NCBI GenBank assembly: GCA_902728285.1
Contig: CACVBU010000538.1
Span: 127,599 to 191,598, forward strand
DNA: 64,000 bases
Source of the DNA: Clytia hemisphaerica
Lineage: Eukaryota; Cnidaria; Hydrozoa; Leptothecata; Clytiidae
Reading direction: 5' to 3'
Shown in pieces: positions 1 to 9,743 of the stretch. The notes beneath the pieces are model-generated. The model was given only the letters and a program-made list of their open reading frames with translations. It was not told the DNA's origin and ran no database searches. Each line of letters starts with the position of its first letter. The first letter of the stretch is position 1. The position numbers and the translations under genes were made by a program.

Positions 1-69
1 TTTCGGGGGTATTACAATAGAATTCCTTCGAGGAATTCCTAAGAGATTTCTATTGTAATACCCCCGAAA
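1..69. repeat. Short perfect hairpin repeat at window edge
   Basis: Positions 1-22 and 48-69 are exact reverse complements (TTTCGGGGGTATTACAATAG and its complement) around a 25-base centre that contains a smaller GGAATTCC-type inverted repeat. It looks like a miniature inverted-repeat element or a cruciform-forming sequence. It lies in the presumed intron downstream of the Cys-loop exon at 681-763. The left flank is outside the window, so target duplication cannot be judged. Confidence 0.6.
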
Positions 70-360
70 CAATCCCACGATGCATCGCTTTTTTAGAAAA
101 ATGGAAAACTCCGATAAGATCTATTGTTTGCTTATCTTTCACTATGTTTGGATTATTCGTCTCGCTAGGTGACATTCGGAAGAAGAGTGCCGTTAGTGAA
201 CAAAGTCCATCTTCTCCTTTCCATTGATATACGGTAAACGCTTGGAGATAAGCGAGTTTATGTATTTGCACTTTTGAGGACGGCGAGTGACTGAAGCGAC
301 TTGGAATAACCCGCAGTTTTGAGCTGCAAAATCGAGGATGGTTAAGCCTTTACTCTTAGG
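70..360 (-). other. Unrecognised coding-like stretch
   Basis: Base composition here is more balanced than in the surroundings. Two minus-strand frames stay open, one across roughly 70 codons (about 271 down to 50, containing VYQWKGEDG) and one across 360 down to about 195 (containing RRPQKCKYINS). Neither matches the receptor exon that should follow 681-763, which would need a start phase of two bases and a Tyr-rich segment. I do not recognise it; it could be a repeat or a fragment of another gene. Confidence 0.2.
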
Positions 361-612
361 TGCCAAATAAACGGGGGGGGGGGGGGGTTCGAATAAACGG
401 GGGAGGTTGGAAAATTTTCAAAATTTTAATAAACGGGGGGGACCTAATTGCCGGGGGGTTGGAAATTGTACTTCTGAAACCCAAAAATAAAGTAAAAATA
501 GGCTAAAATCAGGCTATTTAGAGCAAAATAATCTTTGACAGCTGAAAATATTCTTAAACATTAATAAACGGGGGGTCCAAATTAGGTCCGGGGGTTGGAA
601 AATTTTCGAAAA
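361..612. repeat. G-run repeat cluster (AATAAACGGGGGG)
   Basis: AATAAACGGGGG is repeated four times (about 366, 392, 428, 563). One copy carries a run of about 16 G. CCTAATT-containing segments at about 440 and 580 are inverted relative to each other, each next to a GGGGGTTGGAAA motif. The structure resembles the other elements in this window with G/C-homopolymer ends and reiterated interiors. It sits in an intron of the minus-strand receptor gene. Confidence 0.5.
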
Positions 613-680
613 ATTAACAAGTAAGTGCCAATATCGAGTGTTTTTTTTTCGATTTTTGAAACGTTTTACTTGTTACTTAC

Positions 681-763
681 AACTTTCCATGTCCAGATTG
701 CAATGTTGGATATCCATTGGAAAGTTTCGTAAGTCGATTGGACAGCTCACTTCCAATGTAATT
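681..763 (-). CDS. Minus-strand receptor exon: Cys loop
   Basis: The acceptor is TTTTCTTTCAG and the donor T|GTAAGT. The 83-nt exon encodes ITLEVSCPIDLRNFPMDIQH followed by CNLDMES. The two cysteines are 13 residues apart with F-P-x-D between them, the family signature. The exon is too short to stand out as an open frame and was found by motif and splice sites. Confidence 0.9.
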
Positions 764-2114
764 CTGAAAGAAAATTTCATGATATTACTATCATAAGTAT
801 AATCACATTGACCCCCAAGCTTGATTGAATCTTTATGTTATCGACAATGAGGAAACTAAATTTTTGAACCGAGAAATGATTTTTTCCTGACTGAGCCAAC
901 ATTAAAGTTCCAGTGAAATTTAGTAAAAAATAACTCTTAAGCTACCAAAATCGGAATTTTGAATAGTAATCCCTTTTCAAAATGTATGCAATATGTTACA
1001 CTCATCTCAAAAAGTAGATCTTATCTATACAGTATAGGTTAGATCCGTAAACTTGAAATTCAAGTTTGAAATTCAACGCAAACATCCTCTTTTTTTGACT
1101 TGACGAATTGCCACCCTCGTGGGTCAGGGCCATTAAACGATTCTGCGACGTAAAGAGGTAAGTGCCGTAAAATTGGAGGAGTCCTTTACATCCCCCGTCA
1201 ACGCGTCCATCAGAATTATCAATAGTGTAAGGGGGTTAGGTAAGGCCTGGAGTTGAGGGTGGGAGAATTGCCTTCTTCTTCACGTAAGAAAATAATATGA
1301 ATTGGAAAATTGAGACAAACAAACTACCTTGCACCGTGTGACACATCTCCATTACTTTTGACTTTAATTGTCTGCCCGTCATGTGCAACCCGGCTGAACG
1401 CACCACGCTTTGCTTGAACAAAATACGAATCTGGTACCCAAACCCCCATTCGAAGGTTGGATCCATCCAAGACGGCCGGATGGTGATGACGTAATCGATG
1501 GTCGTTCCATTCTTGACGTAATAGGAAATCTAATTTGAAGCTCTAAAGAAGAAGAAAATCAAGAAGGTACCTAAAGTGAGATTTACAGACTGAAATAGGA
1601 CTTGTGACCGCGGATCGACGGGGGTGTACTACTGCGGTTCGAAAAATGGACCCTACATACACAAGGGACTTGTTTTTTTGAAATCCAAATCCCCCCAAAA
1701 CGAGGAATTTCTTATTTTTCTATTTTGGTGCTTTTGCGACCCTACGTGGAAAAAAGGTACCCTGACCAGCGGCACATCATTGAGCCTGATTCTTTGATTA
1801 CCAATCATACCTTTGAACATAAAATTGGGTATCTTTTCAATTCTAGGCGAATGTTGTGTGTTTGAATGTAGTAATGTGTCACTTCATTTTAAAACTGAAA
1901 ACCAAACCCAAAAATCCATCTTAAAAGAATCCGCATACATACCGAGTGTGACAGGTCCAAATTTTCGATAGTAACCAGTTGTATTGTAACGTTAACCGTT
2001 TCGGATATTTTCGGGAAATTTGGTCTCAAATTGGGTTCATACTGGGCAGATCTTCGAAGCTTTTGTAACACAAACCAATCTTTTCTTTCGAATTCTATGT
2101 TTTCTGGTATGAAC
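681..2114 (-). CDS. Cys-loop ligand-gated ion channel subunit, partial (three exons)
   Basis: Three consecutive extracellular-domain exons of a pentameric Cys-loop receptor, read leftwards: 2114-1943, 1542-1328 and 763-681. Together they give about 155 residues: YEPNLRPNF (loop D side), FLLRQEWNDHRL, GVWVPDSYF (loop A region), then CPIDLRNFPMDIQHC, the 13-residue Cys loop. All introns are GT-AG and phases join (2, 0, 2, 1). These are the same phases as in the plus-strand receptor at 21.6-34.2 kb, whose corresponding exon is also 83 nt long. The Cys-loop motif CPxDLRxFPMDxQxC fits the GABA/glycine-type anion-channel branch. The signal-peptide exon lies to the right and is not identified with certainty. 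The four membrane segments must lie beyond the left window edge. Which ligand it binds cannot be told. It could be a pseudogene fragment, but no frame is broken. Confidence 0.88.
1328..1542 (-). CDS. Minus-strand receptor exon: loops A/E region
   Basis: The acceptor is TTCTTCTTTAG and the donor AG|GTAGTT. The 215-nt exon runs in one open frame and includes FLLRQEWNDHRL and VWVPDSYFVQAKRGAF, which are diagnostic of Cys-loop receptors. It starts in phase 0 and ends two bases into an Arg codon, exactly as exon 4 of the plus-strand gene does. A longer open frame in another register overlaps it but has no family similarity. Confidence 0.88.
1943..2114 (-). CDS. Minus-strand receptor exon: N-terminal helix and loop D region
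   Basis: A pyrimidine-rich tract ending TATACAG precedes the exon, and it ends TCG|GTATGT. One leading base completes a codon, followed by 57 codons including DWFVLQKL, YEPNLRPNF and VNVTIQLVTIENLDL. This matches the family pattern LL..YD..LRP...PV.V......I.S. In the plus-strand paralogue the same stretch is split over two exons (23951-24018 and 24549-24619), so one intron differs between the two genes. Confidence 0.85.
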
Positions 2115-2278
2115 CTGTATAGATTAAAAAGACAAAAAATAACCTTTTTAAGTCCCAGTGGAAGCGAAGAAACTGGGGAGACTTCCTCCCTACTTTTCCT
2201 CCCTAATTCACGCATTTACCTTCATGACGCAAGTGAAAAAGCCAATTCACGCATTCACGCAAACCGCTGGAAAGGCCT

Positions 2279-2505
2279 TTAAAGGGACATAACAGTACTT
2301 GCGAAATTTGTAAACAAACTGTATGCAGCGGATACAAAATCAAAACAAATGTCACATGTCAAAATAAAAAATAAAACCAAATATGGCTAATTTTGATTGT
2401 TCAATTGTTTTACAAGTTTGTTTTGGACACGTGATTTTAATTGTTCTCTTTAATGACACGTGGTTCGCGCAATGTTTACATTTTACTACTTTAATGTCCC
2501 TTTAA
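2279..2505. mobile_element. piggyBac-like MITE, copy 1 (TTAA-flanked)
   Basis: TTAA at 2279-2282 and 2502-2505 flanks a 219-bp element with ends AGGGACAT and ATGTCCCT. A second copy, in reverse orientation and interrupted by another transposon, lies at 60603-61295. TTAA duplication is the hallmark of piggyBac-type insertion; there is no coding capacity. It lies just upstream of the receptor exon at 1943-2114. Confidence 0.85.
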
Positions 2506-2685
2506 AAGGCAGTCCCCCAAACCAGGATAAAGTTGATTTTGATATTGAAAATACAGTAATCGATAGACCTGATGCTTACTTATTAATCTAATGACTTCAT
2601 TAATTATACAATTTCATACGATTCATAACAAATGATTAATCAAATATGTAACTTGTTTTAACAAAAACAAAAAAAACATATTATT

Positions 2686-3273
2686 GGTCGTGTTCACACT
2701 ACAGACCTTCCTTAATAAAAATGTAGTTAGGAGAATCTTTTGTTGACTACAATACAGAACGTGCATTTAACAAAGAGTCGAACGCGTAGTATTGTACTTT
2801 TTAATCGATCTTCCTTAATTAACAGTCGTAAGCTCCATTGTCTTAAGGGTAGGGTAGAGGCTTCCCTTAAAACAAAAGATTTTATTAAGGAAGCATAAAC
2901 AAAGAATGCGTGCAGTGAAGAAAAAGTTTTACGATTTCAAAAACGAATGAACTGAGGAAAAAATTAGAAATAGTGCAAACGGTGTTGTTGATGTGTAAGA
3001 TGAATGCAGTTAATGAGTAAAACCATTAGAGCAAATATGTTTGCGGATTTCAAGTGATGTATGGATACCAATATCATGCAATCACAGGTGAAATCGAAAC
3101 TCTCAATAAAAAATCAACCAATTAGAAGCCTTAAGAAAAATCAATTACCGTGTTATAATAGATCTCGTGAACCTACAAAGAACTGTAATAAACCAGTGTA
3201 TTCATCCATCATAAATCTCTTTGTTTAACTTTGATAGATTTAATTAAGGAAACCTTCCAGTGTGAACGCGCCC
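2686..3273. mobile_element. Non-autonomous DNA transposon, about 590 bp
   Basis: Imperfect terminal inverted repeats of about 35 bp: left GGTCGTGTTCACACT with CTTCCTTAATAAA; right, read in reverse, GGGCGCGTTCACACTGG with TTTCCTTAATTAAA. No coding capacity is seen between them. The superfamily is unclear because no clean target duplication is visible. Confidence 0.65.
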
Positions 3274-4177
3274 ATTAAGAATCTGTTGAAGTCATTATCA
3301 TATAAACAATATATTGTATTTAAGTGACACGAATTCCCATTGGGGCAATTTTGATTTTGTAACTTTTTGTTTGAATAATGCGTCATTTGACCGGATAATT
3401 TTCAAACTTGCTAGAATTTTTTGTAGTATAAATATCAAAAAACGGAAAAGAAATTCATAAAATTTGGAACTGTTTTATAAAAGGTATAAGAAGTGTCATC
3501 GAGTTTGATGTTAAATTTCCCCATTCATTTTAAGCATGCACTGATTCTTGTTTGTCCAAGTTCCACTTTACCAAAAAAAAAGATATTTACCATCAAAGGA
3601 TAGTTAATTAATTTTTTTTTAGATTGTTTATCTTCTTCATTTGCATATTTTTGGAATTATTTTTCTCAACGATTGTAATGCTCTGAATTATCTTTTCGAC
3701 GGTTTATAATTTATATTATGTTAAGAAGTATTAATTGAAGGCAGGATGCCAAGCAAAAAAGAATCAGTGCATTTAAAGCGGATGGACTTTAGAACTGGGT
3801 TGATTTTTTTCTATTCATCAATAAATTCAGTTTCTTTTCAGTTGAGGGTAAACTGCCAGAGCTCAAAGACCAAGATAGAGGGTACACGCCAAAACCTTTG
3901 GAGATACCGGAAGGGGGTAATTATTATAGTGTCAAGCATCAGGATGTTGGAACTTCATTGGTACCTAGTAAGTGGAAAGAGGCGCCTTGGATAAGGGAGA
4001 AGGGCATATTTAGCCAGTGAGACAGGGATCTTTCTGTAATTGATCCAGTAAGACAAGGGTGTCTTGAACAAGCGAAACTCAGGGGTGTCAAAAAAAATAA
4101 AAAAATAAGGGTTAATCTGAGCAAATGAGATAGCTGTTGTCATAGATACATGAGAAAGATTTAGAGAGTTAAGAGAC
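3274..4177. other. AT-rich intergenic, no gene seen
   Basis: AT-rich sequence. A minus-strand frame ending at 3939 (about 61 codons) begins with a signal-peptide-like run LTLIFLFFLTPLSF, but it overlaps a region containing CACCCCTGA and TGTCTCACTGG pieces that resemble decayed repeat family 2. I do not call it a gene. Confidence 0.4.
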
Positions 4178-4424
4178 TACACGTTTTTTATAAGAAAAAA
4201 ACTATATAAGAACAAGGCTTCGATCGCCAAAATGTTAAGAACAAGTTAAGAACATTTTAAGGCTTTGCGGACTCGGAAACAACCAATTATTTAGGAAAAT
4301 GGGTAAAATGTTCACAAAATGGAGAAATAAAACATTTCAAGAACATTTTTAGGCTTAAAACCCAAAAAGTCAAGAACATCCAAAGGCTTCAAAGATTTTG
4401 GATGTTTTTATAAAAAAACGTGTA
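4178..4424. mobile_element. MITE family 1 (TACACGTTTTTTATAAGAA), full copy
   Basis: A 247-bp element with inverted ends TACACGTTTTTTATAAGAA. The interior alternates GTTAAGAAC, AAGGCTT and TTAGGAAAATG motifs. At least twelve more complete or partial copies lie in this window (see entries at 9541, 24809, 37955, 39907, 46817, 48647, 49004, 49288, 50197, 61440, 62385, 63491). Each end carries TA, consistent with a TA target site. Confidence 0.85.
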
Positions 4425-5260
4425 TTCAAAAAGCTCACCCATTGATAAGATTGCAGAGTGTAGATATAGTGGTGACAACTTCGTGGTATTCAGTATGTTG
4501 AAGCGATGCTGTGATTTGGTGCCAATTGCAGCCTATACACTGAAAATGAAAAAAAACATACATGATTTTTTATATAAACAGCCCGTAGCAACCGGGGGGG
4601 GGGGGCAGCAGGGGCAGTTGCCCCCCCCCCAATAATTTTTCAAAAATAATTTTTTTCATTGTTGTTTTTTTTGTTTTGATAAAATAATCGAACGTGTCTG
4701 CTCGACCACCGAAGTTATTTTTCCAGATTGTATATATGGTAAAAAAGTTAGCTATGAAATTATTTCAATCTGTTGTGGGAAAATAGTTCAAAAATAGGGT
4801 CTTTTTATCTAAAAATTCTAGAAAATTCGCCAGCTATAAAATTTATGACGCTCTTAGAAGGTTTATGGCTTTGCATGCTCTAGAATATATGTAATTTCTT
4901 AGAACAATTTTAAAAATATTTTTAGGATTAAAACCTAAAAATACTAAGATCACCCGAAGGTTTCAAAAGTTTTTGACGTTTTTCTAAAAAATGTTTTCGT
5001 GATTTCTTATCCATTTCATAAATACACTTCCGAAACCAAAACAAATTAAGGACAAAATTATTCAAAAATTCGACAAGGACAATTGATCTTCATCAATTTC
5101 GTACCCAGAGCAACTTGCAGTACTTTTTTAGTACCTCCCGTGGGTGGTATGATATGAAAATCATTCTGAAAAACGAACTAAGAGCCGAAGAAAGTTTTGG
5201 CATCTTATAGTGCTTTTACTATGATCAGTCCCTAGGGAAGGCACTTAGCCAAAATTGGGT
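4425..5260. other. Intergenic with decayed MITE and G/C homopolymer hairpin
   Basis: Positions 4593-4631 hold a G run and a C run separated by CAGCAGGGGCAGTTG, able to form a G/C hairpin. A decayed copy of MITE family 1 is recognisable at about 4860-4993 (TTTTTAGGATTAAAACC). No coding exon was seen. Confidence 0.45.
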
Positions 5261-5560
5261 ACGGGGACGTGCCGCTGGTCAGGATCACTTTTTTAGGCTC
5301 TGAAGGTATCAGACAAGGTCCCAAATTAACTGATTTTCTAAATGTTAATCTGACAGGGTCGATTTTTGTTAATTTAGGACAATTTTCAGGGTGAAAATTA
5401 GAAATGTTTTCAATTTCTCTTCTACTTTTAGTCATTTTTACCAATTTTCAGGGTAAGAATTAAAAGAATTTTCGACTTTTCGTTCTGACAGGGTCCCAAA
5501 TTTACCAAACATTCATATCTGACAGGATCCACATTTCGGACTCCAGCGGCACGTCCCCGT
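5261..5560. mobile_element. GC-ended MITE with reiterated interior
   Basis: Perfect 18-bp terminal inverted repeats ACGGGGACGTGCCGCTGG enclose 264 bp in which variants of TCTGACAGGGTCCCAAATT recur about four times (near 5308, 5349, 5485, 5518). No coding capacity. The plan of GC-rich ends plus one short motif repeated inside recurs in unrelated sequence at 38930, 45525, 60171 and 62856. Confidence 0.75.
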
Positions 5561-5783
5561 CGACCGTCAAGGACCATTCTATTTCCTTGTACAATATACG
5601 ATCTTTTTTGTAAGCTATCAAATACTTTCGTACCATGATAGGGAATTTCAACCAACATTCTGGACTAATAGTCACTCCAATGGATAAAATCGATAATAAA
5701 AGTTGCGTCAAATGCCCCTCTTCGTCCCAGGTATCTATTTGTCCGATGATTGAAGTCAGGTTGTGAGTGTCCGGCAAATCCAT
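5561..5783 (-). other. Unrecognised minus-strand open frame
   Basis: About 74 codons of non-repeat sequence reading SIIGQIDTWDEEGHLTQ and PIMVRKYLIAYKKDRILY, running directly into the MITE end at 5560. A second frame is also open over its lower half. Codon choice looks protein-like, but I recognise no family. It may be an exon, or a fragment cut off by the transposon. Confidence 0.2.
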
Positions 5784-6566
5784 ACTCTTAATGTTTCTTC
5801 AATATCTAGAAATAATTTTTTTTGAAATCTATATTGGTATCCAATCTAAATACCGCATGTTTGAGTCTTTAAAAAACTTTAGAACTTGTTTTCATAATCT
5901 TTGATATTTTAAAGTTCGAAAACCTGGGCTCATATCATTTGAAAAAGTCACAAAATGGAATAATTGGTAACTGCATAGCAAAAAGTCGTGACGTGACGTC
6001 TAATGGATATAGAATAAATAAAAATGAAATGGAATATATCCTATCAATCTTTACGTCACAATAGAAATGGGTTTGACCTTATACCAGGTGAATTTTCAGG
6101 AAACAGCTTCATCCAGGGTAACAATTAAAAAATTACGGGTCAATTTTGAACCGATTTTTGTTCGAAAGTTTATCCCAGCATGCGCTCACAAAAACCATTT
6201 TTTCCTTCAATTCGCACAAATCTCGCAAGCTTTTGACCGTGCTAAAGTGTACAACACTTTAAAATCTGAAATGCACTCCCAGGCTACTCATACATACGCA
6301 ACACGCCTTCCAAAGACTTGACCTACGTAAAATATCAAACTGGTATAAAGCTGTCAATTTATATAGAAAAACTTGACATAAACAATCTAGTCTTGGCTAA
6401 ACGGGGCGTGGTAAACGACTTCAATGGAGATGAGCTAAAACTAATAATTTCTATTTCGTAAAAGATTTGATTAATTCATTAGAAAAGTGTACTAAAGATT
6501 TGTTTAAAAATCGAACCTTAGCTTTGAAGTTTTAGAACTTTAGTAGAGCCGGCTTGTAGAAGAAAG

Positions 6567-6818
6567 ATGGAATTTTTAAGAAAAATCAAATCATGTTATT
6601 TGACGGAGTGCATAGATAACAGGAAAGAGTTGATTTGTGACTCGATGGTAGATGATGTAATCGTCCGTAAAGCTGGCGCACGGAAAAATATGGTGTGGAA
6701 GGTTAAAGCAGTTCATGAATATAGAAAAAATGCGCCATATTCATGGATTATACAGACAACAACAACTACAGAGAAAAACTTCCGTCTTCGCGTTTGTTCT
6801 CTGAAATACGTCTTAGAA
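6567..6818 (+). other. Unrecognised plus-strand open frame, truncated by a MITE
   Basis: Begins MEFLRKIKSCYLTECIDN and stays open for about 84 codons before entering the palindromic element at 6819. The remaining codons of that frame are transposon sequence. No family is recognised and no splice context is convincing. Chance or a decayed gene fragment are both possible. Confidence 0.18.
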
Positions 6819-7020
6819 TACACCTTTCCGAACGTAGCCACCAATTGCCGCAGAGGCATTTTTTGTCCGTTTTACCACCCTAAAACCGTCCCAGTCTTCT
6901 TTTTCACACCTAAAGACAATAAAAAAAGTGTAAGAAAAAAAATTGGATCGAGTTTAGGGTGGTAATTTAAATGATAAAGTGGCATGCGCTTGGCCGCGCA
7001 ACTACGGTCGAAAAGGTGTA
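6819..7020. mobile_element. TA-flanked palindromic MITE, copy 1
   Basis: A 202-bp element whose halves are imperfect reverse complements: TACACCTTTCCGAACGTAG at the left and GGTCGAAAAGGTGTA at the right, with TTACCACCCTAAA facing TTTAGGGTGGTAA inside. A second copy of nearly identical length lies at 33669-33871 in the receptor's last intron. Confidence 0.8.
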
Positions 7021-7106
7021 TATAAAATAGTCTAGATTTGTAAGCTTTGTTGTTTAATATCCATGATGTGCGAAAATAATGTCTATGTCCAATGTTCTAT
7101 ATATCC

Positions 7107-7375
7107 TTTAAAAAAAAAAAGTAAGTATATTCATCTGGTGGCTGTCGGCGGAGCCGGGAGTGGAAAGTCTATCCCCTTTTCTATTTGCGCTAGACCTGGG
7201 AGATCGAATGCTGAGGTGGAGCGCCACACCTACTCTCAGCTCCCAGTAAATTACCACCTAGATCAGATTACCCAATCTAAGCTACTCATCCGCTGAGTTG
7301 GCGGTGACCGGGGATCGAACCCACAACCCTTAGATTGTAAGGCGAATGTCTACCGACTGAGCTACCCGGTCACAG
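7107..7375 (-). mobile_element. tRNA-derived SINE
   Basis: Reads on the minus strand: tRNA-like head (7373 to 7303), a body of about 180 bp, and a T-rich tail at the low-coordinate end. The flanking ATATATCC at 7099-7106 and 7376-7383 is a likely target-site duplication. A box (TAGCTCAGTCGG) and B box (GGTTCGATCCC) are both intact, so polymerase III transcription is plausible. No second full copy was seen in the window. Confidence 0.7.
7303..7373 (-). pseudogene. tRNA-like head of the SINE (anticodon-loop TAC)
   Basis: A 71-nt tRNA fold with a seven-pair acceptor stem GTGACCG/CGGTCAC, a normal D-arm start, and an anticodon loop CTTACAA that would read TAC (Val). The T stem is about two to three bases short, and two extra bases sit between the acceptor and D arm. 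It therefore looks like a SINE head, not a working tRNA gene. Confidence 0.6.
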
Positions 7376-7816
7376 ATATATCCAATATCCTTCAACCGAG
7401 TATAAAAGGTAAGCTTTTTACTTTCATAAATATAATACAAGAATTCCAATTAAACATGAAATACAGTTTGTTTATAACCATCCAGCGCAAAAGTCAAAAA
7501 GGAGATGTGTGACATATTTAGTAGCAAACAACCAAAAATGTATTGATATCTACTAAAGATGTATCATGCTCTCCTTTCGAAACTTGCATAAAAATGTATT
7601 TATCATAGGTTTTTTTTCTGATATGTAGTAGTGTGAAAAAAAACTTATTAAAACGAAAAATTTGAAGAAAAACATGAAAAAGTGTTACCCAATTCTGACT
7701 GAGAAAGAACTAAACGAAAACAGAAGAAACAAGGGTTCAGTTAATAAAATAATGGTATATAGCCCTACAAGGCGTCAAATACGACGAAAAATACTCTCTC
7801 TTCACTTCTTTCAAAA

Positions 7817-8008
7817 TCAACGAAAGTTTTCTTTTAAGAAGAACAAGTTTTTTTCTTGTGAAATGAAATGTACTACCAGGCCCCTACCAGTTGACAGTGT
7901 GTTGCCTTGTTTTTTGGCCAAACTTTTTCTTATTTCGGATAAAAAAAGAAACAAAATTTGCACATTGCCAATTGCCAGAATGACAACAAATATCTTCAGG
8001 ACGGTCAT
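7817..8008 (-). other. Signal-peptide-like minus-strand frame (possible 5' exon)
   Basis: Starts MTVLKIFVVILAIGNVQI, a good signal-peptide core, followed by a second hydrophobic run and KSLAKKQGNTLSTG, then a possible donor ACTG|GTAGGG near 7885. It lies upstream of the minus-strand receptor exons, where a signal-peptide exon is expected. However, the donor phase (1) does not fit the receptor exon at 2114 (needs 2), so another exon would be required between them. Speculative. Confidence 0.2.
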
Positions 8009-8829
8009 TTTGTAAAATCATTGGGCCAAAGATTAAACATTTAGAACAAAAGAAAATTTAAAAATTAGTGTAATTAAAAAATTAACAGACTCGAACTAGC
8101 TCTAAAACCAGATGAGTCTGAAAAAAGAATTTCTCTAACTTCTTACAAAAAAAAGGGTTGTATGTATAGTTTGCCCCTCATGTGGTGTGTCTCATAAGGT
8201 CATTCATTTATACTTATCGCTTTATAATATACTTTTTCTTTGTTTTCTTTTGAAAATCATCCTATTCTTTTGATTTCTTTCTGATATGATTTCTTTATAA
8301 TCTTATTTTTCTTTTCTCTCTACGCGTTTGTGCAATCTTCCGAATTTTCCACGTAAATAACTCATTTTTTTTATATATCTATCTTTTTTATTGTTGTTGT
8401 TCTTTCTTTTGTTCTCCTTAAAAATTTCCATCACATTTTTTTTTGTAATCTAGGGGTTGGCGTTTTGACAGAGTTGACAACGAAAAAATATTCTTCTCAA
8501 ATATTTGGGGAGAATTTTTTTTGTCATTGGGTCACGTTGTTTGTCAAGGATTTTTTCTTTTGAAAAGGTTTTACTGCTGACTTTCTCGCTCACCCTAATT
8601 CGATTTTCAAAAGACTGAGAATCAAAATTGCAGGATGGATTTTATACCAGCTGAAGGAACCGATGCCTTAGTTTGAATTATAGAATAGATCGATTTACAG
8701 AGATTCGATTTTGCAACATGGCGTTTTGGATCGAAAGTTTTAAGAGGGCAACAATAAGACACACTTTTATTTATAAGAAAATACTTTATAAGAATATTGA
8801 TGATGAAATTGGCCAAAAAATCAAAAATA
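8009..8829. other. AT-rich intergenic, no feature seen
   Basis: Low-complexity T-rich tracts (8160-8460) and no convincing exon, repeat family or RNA gene. Confidence 0.5.
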
Positions 8830-9115
8830 TGACACCCCTGTGTCACAGACCCACTGAGACCCCAGCCCCACTGGAAAATTAGGCAAAAATTTCGTCTCCG
8901 GTGGAAAAAAACCCTGTAAGTTCAGCCCCACTGGGGAATTAAATTTAATTTCTTCTCCAATTGCAATTCCATGTTTAAAAATTGCACTCCAAAATCATCC
9001 CCACTGGATTTTTTAACTTTGGAGCAATAGAATTTTTATCCCATTGGGATTTCAATAAGAATTTTCATCCCCAATGAGGAAAGAAGTCCCACCGGGGCTG
9101 TGAGGCAGGGATGTA
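8830..9115. mobile_element. MITE family 2 (CACCCCTGTCTCACAG), copy a
   Basis: About 285 bp. The left end is GACACCCCTGTGTCACAGAC and the right end GGGGCTGTGAGGCAGGGATGTA, inverted repeats of each other. The interior is punctuated by CCCCACTGG blocks (ATCCCCACTGGATTTTT, TTTATCCCATTGGG). Eight full or partial copies are in this window. TA at the borders suggests a TA target. Confidence 0.8.
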
Positions 9116-9540
9116 AAATGGTAAGAATACTACCATACCATCATGGAATTTGGAACCTGAATCTAGCAATGCCATTTTTAGAGAATTTTAGCATTAAATA
9201 GCCAGCCCATTCCCCAGAAACGTTAATGATGAAAGGACTGTCAATTCTATTCTTTTCAGTATTTCGATGTTTCTTCTTCTCTATCTAGTTCCGTACTACT
9301 TTCAAATATACAAATCGCCCACGTGACCCTAGTGATCACGTGATCTAAATGCCAATCAAATATCTTTCACAGAACACCAGCAATATGCTAAAAGGTTTTC
9401 CACTAAAACGCCAAATTTTTGCTTCAGGTATGTATTACATGCTAAATGTTGCCTGGGTTGGTTCCAAACCCATAAAAACCGTAAGGATAGTTCAGGAAGC
9501 TAAAAAGCTAAGAATATTCATATAATGAATTAACAGCGTG

Positions 9541-9743
9541 TGCACCTTTTTTTTAACAATAAGGACATAAGGCAATTATCTTGAGGCTTTGTGGACTCAG
9601 ACTACCCAATTTTTTAGGAAAATGCATAAAAATACTCATAAAATGGAAAAATTAAGAATATTCTAAAGGCTTGAAATTCAAAAAGTTAAGAACATCCGAA
9701 GGCTTCAAAAGTTTTGGAAGCTCTTATAAAAAGAAAGCGTGTA
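9541..9743. mobile_element. MITE family 1, copy at 9.5 kb
   Basis: Begins TGCACCTTTTTTTTAACAA and ends AAAAAGAAAGCGTGTA. The internal TTGAGGCTTTGTGGACTC and AAGAACATCCGAAGGCTTC match the full copy at 4178-4424. About 40 bp of the interior are missing. Confidence 0.75.

Noticed and set aside
1236-1466. Minus-strand open frame overlapping the receptor exon at 1328-1542
   Set aside because: It is the wrong register of a genuine exon; the correct register gives the WVPDSYF and RQEW motifs with matching splice phases.
1617-1775. Possible decayed relative of the 5261-5560 element
   Set aside because: Only CCAGCGGCAC and a GACGGGGGTG string are shared; ends and internal repeats cannot be aligned with confidence.
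7303-7373. Functional tRNA-Val gene
   Set aside because: The T stem is shortened, extra bases follow the acceptor stem, and the copy is embedded in a SINE-like unit with flanking duplication.
7662-8015. Plus-strand 117-codon frame
   Set aside because: Lys/Phe-rich composition typical of chance frames in AT-rich DNA; the opposite strand has the better (though still weak) signal-peptide candidate.
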